A DNA stretch of 7,995 bases from JBBITI01 sp037440885 (GTDB taxonomy: Bacteria; Chloroflexota; Dehalococcoidia; Dehalococcoidales; UBA2162). The stretch spans positions 1-7,995 of the forward strand of contig JBBITI010000092.1 of the NCBI GenBank assembly GCA_037440885.1, in the 5' to 3' direction. The notes beneath the pieces were generated by a model, which worked only from the letters and a program-made list of their open reading frames with translations, was not told where the DNA came from and ran no database searches. The position numbers were made by a program, and so were the translations under genes. The first letter of the stretch is position 1, and the number at the start of each line of letters is the position of its first letter. Of the stretch, positions 4,775-7,995 are shown in pieces.

Positions 4775-5755
4775 TCATCTAATACTAAGCCCGCTTAACA
4801 GGCTCTCTGTGTCCATGTACTTCTTAAAAACTGCTATCGTCCGGTTCAGACGTTCAGTATTCAGATAGCGACAGGTTATCATTTCTTCAATTTTTTTTAC
4901 AATATTATTGATCGTATCGTCTACCGTTATCACAGGTACTTTTTTGGCTTCAGCTTGCCTTAACACAATTGACGAAACTTGTTTCACACCGGTTAACACC
5001 AGGCAGCGCGTCGGAGTCTCAAGAGCTGCCAGTTGCATATCCGGTCGCTCGCTGTTGATAATAACCGCTTTGTCCTTTTTAATGTTGTAATATTCAGACC
5101 CATGGGTGGGCGTCATCGCGCCGATCATAAAATTAGTAATCATATCAGTTGACCGTTCTTCAACTGAAATTAACTTCCCATCAAGATTATCTGCTAGTTC
5201 TTTGACTGTCAGGCTGATCAGTGTACGTTCCTCCGGAACCATTCCTAGTATCTTCATCCCACACGACATGATATTTTCTTTAGTGATAGACAGACGGGAT
5301 TGCGGAATCTTATTGAAGATAATACCCGCGTGATTTTTTACTGATTCATGCTGATTCTGTATTTCCTGATAATCCGTCCTGTAAACCTCGACTCCAATTA
5401 CCGCAGCATCTATGATCTCTGAAATATCCCTGGCTAGCTTTATGTTTCCGGGTATTCCTTCAATAAAAAGAATATCTTTACCCGTACAGAGTACCTTGCA
5501 TACGTCTTTGATTCCTCCCAATAGCGCATCTTCGTCAGAGTAAACCGTCCTAATAGTATCCGGGTTCTCTCCGAGATTAAAATATCGCGAAATCAACGCA
5601 GTATCATTATCTGCTGTAACTGGTCCAACTTGATTGATTATAGGTTTAAAATACGCAATTTCGAGATGGTGCTCTTGCAGAATACTAGCTATGGCTGCAA
5701 TCGCACTCGTCTTCCCAGCATTAGCGAATGATGACGTTACATAAACCGAGATCAT
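4775..5755 (-). CDS. BioD-like P-loop / DRTGG-domain protein ('phosphotransacetylase family')
   Basis: A 326-aa protein with the two-domain plan of the N-terminal half of long phosphotransacetylases, but with no acetyltransferase domain. Residues 1-200 form a dethiobiotin-synthetase/CobB-like P-loop fold. The P-loop is S9-F-A-N-A-G-K15-T-S, with Ser in place of the first Gly, as is common in this family. Y-F-K-P-I is at 35-39, an I-E-G Walker-B-like acid at 98-100, and N-K-I-P at 148-151. Residues about 205-315 form a DRTGG domain, recognisable by I-G-A-M (211-214), the S-E-R-P-D turn and Q-L-A-A-L-E-T. The biochemical role of these stand-alone proteins is not established; DRTGG and CBS-type domains are suspected to sense nucleotides or metabolites. 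It should not be called Pta or BioD. The ATG at 5755 has AGGAA 8 nt upstream and its own promoter. It follows the epimerase gene by 53 bp. Confidence 0.82.
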   Translation of the reverse strand: MISVYVTSSFANAGKTSAIAAIASILQEHHLEIAYFKPIINQVGPVTADNDTALISRYFNLGENPDTIRTVYSDEDALLGGIKDVCKVLCTGKDILFIEGIPGNIKLARDISEIIDAAVIGVEVYRTDYQEIQNQHESVKNHAGIIFNKIPQSRLSITKENIMSCGMKILGMVPEERTLISLTVKELADNLDGKLISVEERSTDMITNFMIGAMTPTHGSEYYNIKKDKAVIINSERPDMQLAALETPTRCLVLTGVKQVSSIVLRQAEAKKVPVITVDDTINNIVKKIEEMITCRYLNTERLNRTIAVFKKYMDTESLLSGLSIR

Positions 5756-5782
5756 TAGTTAAGTTCCTACTTTTTCGATGTT

Positions 5783-5812
5783 ATTATATCGTTTTAGAAT
5801 TTTCGATATCAA
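5783..5812 (-). promoter_or_regulatory. Promoter of the DRTGG-protein gene
   Basis: The minus strand has -35 TTGATA (5812-5807, 5 of 6), an 18-bp spacer and a perfect -10 TATAAT (5788-5783). The start point would be near 5776, giving a leader of about 20 nt with AGGAA before the ATG. The -35 box overlaps the last codons and stop codon of the epimerase gene, so this gene can be transcribed independently of its upstream neighbour. Confidence 0.65.
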
Positions 5813-6801
5813 CGTCGACTCGGAAGCATCCCTTGCTGGCGTAACCACTCTACATGATCACGGATCGATTCTTTCCACGGACGGCTCGTAAAACCGAGCT
5901 CGTTTCGTGCTCGAATTGAGCTGACTTGACTATTACTTCCTAATACATCGATAGAATAAGCTGTAAAAACCGCTTTTCGGTTTAATAACCGGTAATATAC
6001 ACTAGCTAGCATCCCGGCTACTCGCGCGATTTTAGAAGGGATCCGGTATGTCGGAGCAGGATATCCGATATTTTTTGCCAGTTCTTCCATCAATTCGAGT
6101 ACCTGTACCGTATCTCCGGAAAAAATATAGTGTCTGCCCGATTGCCCCTTCGCTGCCGCCAGTATCAATCCGTTGGCAACATCACGCACATCAACAAAAT
6201 CATACGCTCCGGTTACATATGACTTCAGGTGCCCGCTGGCAAAATCAATTATCAATTGACCGATGTTGGAAACATACCAATCATAAGGCCCGATAATCCC
6301 TGTTGGACATATGATAACTGCATTTAAGCCTCTGCGTACTTCCTCCAGGAGAACAAGGGTTGCTTTTGCTTTGCTGCGGGCATATTCACCCAGGACTCGC
6401 TCTGGCTCAAAAGGATAAGATTCATCTATCGGTGTACCGTGTGGCGGCTCCGCGATTGCATGGACTGAACTGACATAGACCAGGCGCCGGATATTTTGAG
6501 AACGACAGGCAGCAATAACATTGCGCATCCCCCCAACATTAACCCTCTCCAGTAGCTCGCCCTGGCCAGGCATTATAGTGACAATCCCCGCCAGATGATA
6601 TACAACATCAACACCGGTGAATGCTTTATCCAAACTTTCCGGATCGGTAACATCTCCAGGATAGACTTCAATATCCAGACCGGACAACGGAGCAATCGAA
6701 TCACGAGCTAGTACTAAAGCCCGCACCTTTTCATGCTGGGCTACCAGTTGTCTGACCAATACATTTCCTAAATGACCTGTTGCTCCGGTTACAGCGATCA
6801 T
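5809..6801 (-). CDS. NAD(P)-dependent epimerase/dehydratase (extended SDR)
   Basis: A 330-aa extended short-chain dehydrogenase/reductase, cytosolic, of the broad sugar-epimerase / dihydroflavonol-reductase-like group. Numbered from the chosen start, the N-terminal dinucleotide loop is G6-A-T-G9-H-L-G12. G-D-V-T-D is at 49-53, Y-H-L-A-G at 68-72, V-S-S at 110-112 and the catalytic Y140-x3-K144, so the active site is complete. The C-terminal part (C-P-T-G-I-I-G-P, then F-V-D-V-R-D-V-A) is typical for substrate binding. The substrate cannot be read from sequence. The frame is open 16 codons further, to an ATG at 6849. I chose the ATG at 6801 because the Rossmann strand M-I-A-V-T-G starts there, an extended -10 lies just upstream, and the longer version would run into the tatD promoter. 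It is divergent from tatD and upstream of the DRTGG gene. Confidence 0.87.
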   Translation of the reverse strand: MIAVTGATGHLGNVLVRQLVAQHEKVRALVLARDSIAPLSGLDIEVYPGDVTDPESLDKAFTGVDVVYHLAGIVTIMPGQGELLERVNVGGMRNVIAACRSQNIRRLVYVSSVHAIAEPPHGTPIDESYPFEPERVLGEYARSKAKATLVLLEEVRRGLNAVIICPTGIIGPYDWYVSNIGQLIIDFASGHLKSYVTGAYDFVDVRDVANGLILAAAKGQSGRHYIFSGDTVQVLELMEELAKNIGYPAPTYRIPSKIARVAGMLASVYYRLLNRKAVFTAYSIDVLGSNSQVSSIRARNELGFTSRPWKESIRDHVEWLRQQGMLPSRR

Positions 6802-6817
6802 ATCTCTTCTAATAGAT

Positions 6818-6826
6818 AGTATATCA
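6818..6826 (-). promoter_or_regulatory. Extended -10 element for the epimerase gene
   Basis: The minus strand reads TGATATACT, a TGn-TATACT extended -10 (hexamer 6823-6818). No good -35 is present, as expected for extended -10 promoters. The predicted start is near 6811, with a leader of about 10 nt that contains AGAAGAG before the ATG at 6801. Confidence 0.45.
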
Positions 6827-6861
6827 TTTTTGTTAGACTCTCCCACCATTCCGGAAGCGGA

Positions 6862-6870
6862 TGATATAAT
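6862..6870 (+). promoter_or_regulatory. Extended -10 element for tatD
   Basis: TGATATAAT is an exact TGn-TATAAT extended -10. No convincing -35 is seen. The start point would be about 6877, which is at the ATG at 6878, so the tatD transcript would be leaderless or nearly so. It mirrors the epimerase element on the other strand (AGTATATCAT 6818-6827 against ATGATATAAT 6861-6870). Confidence 0.4.
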
Positions 6871-6877
6871 GAGGAAG

Positions 6878-7681
6878 ATGCAAGAAATAATAGATACCCA
6901 TGCTCATCTTGAAGAAATCAAGGAGTTACAACAAAATATCATCGCCGCTAAGAAAGCAAATGTTGGTGCAATTATTGCCGTCGGCTCTGATTTGAAATCC
7001 AACCAGCGAGTCCTGGAAATAGCTCGGCTTTATCCTGAATACGTTTTTCCTGCACTTGGTCTATACCCCGGGAATATCAACCCGATGAATACAGATGACG
7101 AAATTGCGTTCATAAAAAAATATATTGAAGAAATCGTCGCTATTGGAGAAATCGGCCTGGACTACCATAAAAATGTCCTGGAGTTGATATCTAAAGATAC
7201 TCAGAAACAGACGTTCGTTGAGTTATTAAAAGTCGCCGTTGATTATCACAAAGTTGCTCTTATTCATTCGCGCTACTCCTGGAAAGACTGTTTAAGAATG
7301 GTACTTGAAAATAAAGTTGAAAAAGCGGTCTTTCACTGGTATACAGGACCGTTAAGTACTTTGAATGATATTCTCAACCACGGTTATTATATTTCAGCTT
7401 CACCAGCAGTCGAATACCATCTGGAACACCAGCGGGCGATTCGTGAGACACCACTGGATCGTTTGCTTCTGGAAACGGATACGCCGGTTGTTTATGCCCG
7501 TGGCTCTAAAGACGAATTTCAAGCAAGTCCGGTTGACCTCAACCGCTCTTTGGTGGGAACTGCGCGCTTGAAAAATATCCCTGTTCATGAACTGGCTGCT
7601 CAAACCACTAAAAATGCTGCCCAGCTTTTCGGATTGAAACGAGAACGACAAACAAATCCGACTGACGGAGGTTTGCGATGA
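6878..7681 (+). CDS. tatD: TatD-family metal-dependent hydrolase
   Basis: A 267-aa amidohydrolase-superfamily TIM-barrel protein of the TatD family, whose studied members are metal-dependent DNases; the physiological substrate is uncertain. All expected metal ligands are present, numbered from the chosen start: D6-T-H8-A-H10, G-E91-I-G-L-D, I-H130-S-R, F-H153-W and E-T-D201-T-P. The variant motifs L-Y-P-G-N-I (62-67) and F-H-W-Y-T-G-P (152-158) resemble the archaeal/Chloroflexota-like TatD branch more than E. coli TatD; this is an impression, not an alignment. Start choice: ATG 6878 puts the D-T-H motif six residues in, has GAGG just before it, and fits the extended -10 at 6862-6870. ATG 6869 overlaps that -10, and TTG 6830 lies within the epimerase's possible upstream extension. 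The 3' end overlaps the glycerol kinase start in the sequence ATGA, so the two are probably translationally coupled. Confidence 0.9.
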   Translation: MQEIIDTHAHLEEIKELQQNIIAAKKANVGAIIAVGSDLKSNQRVLEIARLYPEYVFPALGLYPGNINPMNTDDEIAFIKKYIEEIVAIGEIGLDYHKNVLELISKDTQKQTFVELLKVAVDYHKVALIHSRYSWKDCLRMVLENKVEKAVFHWYTGPLSTLNDILNHGYYISASPAVEYHLEHQRAIRETPLDRLLLETDTPVVYARGSKDEFQASPVDLNRSLVGTARLKNIPVHELAAQTTKNAAQLFGLKRERQTNPTDGGLR

Positions 7682-7995
7682 ACGGACGATACGTCGCTGC
7701 CATCGACCAGGGAACCACCAGCACCCGTTTTACGCTGTATGATAAAGACGGCAATGTCGCAGCAAAAAGCCAATCAGAACACCGCCAAATATTCCCCCGT
7801 CCTGGTTGGGTGGAGCACGACCCTCTGGAAATATGGCAGCGTACCCGAGAAGTAATCACCAATACCCTGTCACAATGTAATATTCCGGTGAATCTGATTG
7901 CCGGACTGGGGATCACCAATCAGCGCGAGACCACGGTTGTCTGGGACAAAGTAGACACCTCCGTTATCTTCAACAGTTCTCGCCAGCATTTCAAT
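7678..7995 (+). CDS. glpK: Glycerol kinase, N-terminal part (cut by window end)
   Basis: The first 106 codons of a FGGY-family glycerol kinase, which phosphorylates glycerol to sn-glycerol 3-phosphate with ATP. The phosphate loop D10-Q-G-T-T-S-T-R17, the motif P-G-W-V-E-H-D-P at 42-49, and G-I-T-N-Q-R83-E84-T-T at 78-86 are all present. Arg and Glu of the Q-R-E motif are glycerol contacts in E. coli GlpK. The ATG overlaps the tatD stop codon and has a strong ribosome binding site, GGAGGT (7667-7672), 5 nt upstream. After W89-D-K the sequence departs from the family: residues 100-106 (S-S-R-Q-H-F-N) replace the usual A-I-V-W-Q-x-R block, including the glycerol-stacking Trp. This could be divergence or an assembly-edge error. 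No glpF or glpD is visible, but the gene continues past the window. Confidence 0.88.
   Translation, partial: MNGRYVAAIDQGTTSTRFTLYDKDGNVAAKSQSEHRQIFPRPGWVEHDPLEIWQRTREVITNTLSQCNIPVNLIAGLGITNQRETTVVWDKVDTSVIFNSSRQHFN

Noticed and set aside
6802..6849. Longer epimerase start at ATG 6849
   Set aside because: It adds 16 residues with no family support ahead of the Rossmann strand, overlaps the tatD promoter region and lacks a good ribosome binding site.
6878..7681. QatD-type antiphage TatD protein
   Set aside because: None of the other Qat genes (ATPase, QueC-like) is next to it. The neighbours are an epimerase and a glycerol kinase.

Overview
The window holds eight genes and a well-defined set of promoters and terminators. 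The content suggests an anaerobic bacterium: an NfnAB-type flavin-based transhydrogenase, a methyltransferase-type corrinoid protein, and a dethiobiotin-synthase/DRTGG 'phosphotransacetylase family' protein. The small MerR/excisionase-like regulator with an H-R-G-D-R-R-F wing, together with the DRTGG protein, resembles what I know from Chloroflexota (Dehalococcoidia-like). An anaerobic Bacillota genome is also possible. This assignment is inference from gene content only. By eye, the left end (AAA ATPase, nfnB) looks richer in G+C than the middle and right.

Layout. (1) At 10-816 (+) lies a solitary AAA/ABC-type ATPase whose 5' end sits at the window edge. (2) At 912-3168 (-) lies the two-gene unit nfnA-nfnB, transcribed leftward and closed by an intrinsic terminator at 865-887. 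(3) At 3387-3941 lies a regulatory region with a 75-aa helix-turn-helix gene (-). That gene has its own promoter and a hairpin after its stop codon. (4) At 3942-4574 (+) lies an orphan corrinoid protein gene, divergent from the HTH gene. It is preceded by a strong sigma70-like promoter, a 12-bp direct repeat across the -10 element and an imperfect palindrome in the leader. (5) A bidirectional terminator at 4709-4742 separates it from a convergent leftward pair: the BioD-like/DRTGG protein (4775-5755) and an extended-SDR NAD-dependent epimerase (5809-6801). The DRTGG gene has its own promoter embedded in the end of the epimerase gene. (6) A short divergent region (6802-6877) carries mirrored extended -10 elements. 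From it tatD (6878-7681) runs rightward and overlaps, by ATGA, a glycerol kinase gene cut by the window end.

How the genes may work together: NfnAB links NADH, NADPH and reduced ferredoxin pools. The corrinoid protein would carry a methyl group between two methyltransferases that are not encoded here. Both fit a C1-dependent or fermentative anaerobe. The HTH protein is a natural candidate regulator of the corrinoid gene and possibly of nfnAB, by position only. The right half looks like unrelated housekeeping genes with separate promoters.

I do not see a mobile element, CRISPR array, rRNA, tRNA or convincing riboswitch. I also do not see clear evidence of a wholly new system. The most unusual stretch is the 3645-3941 regulatory region in front of the orphan corrinoid gene.
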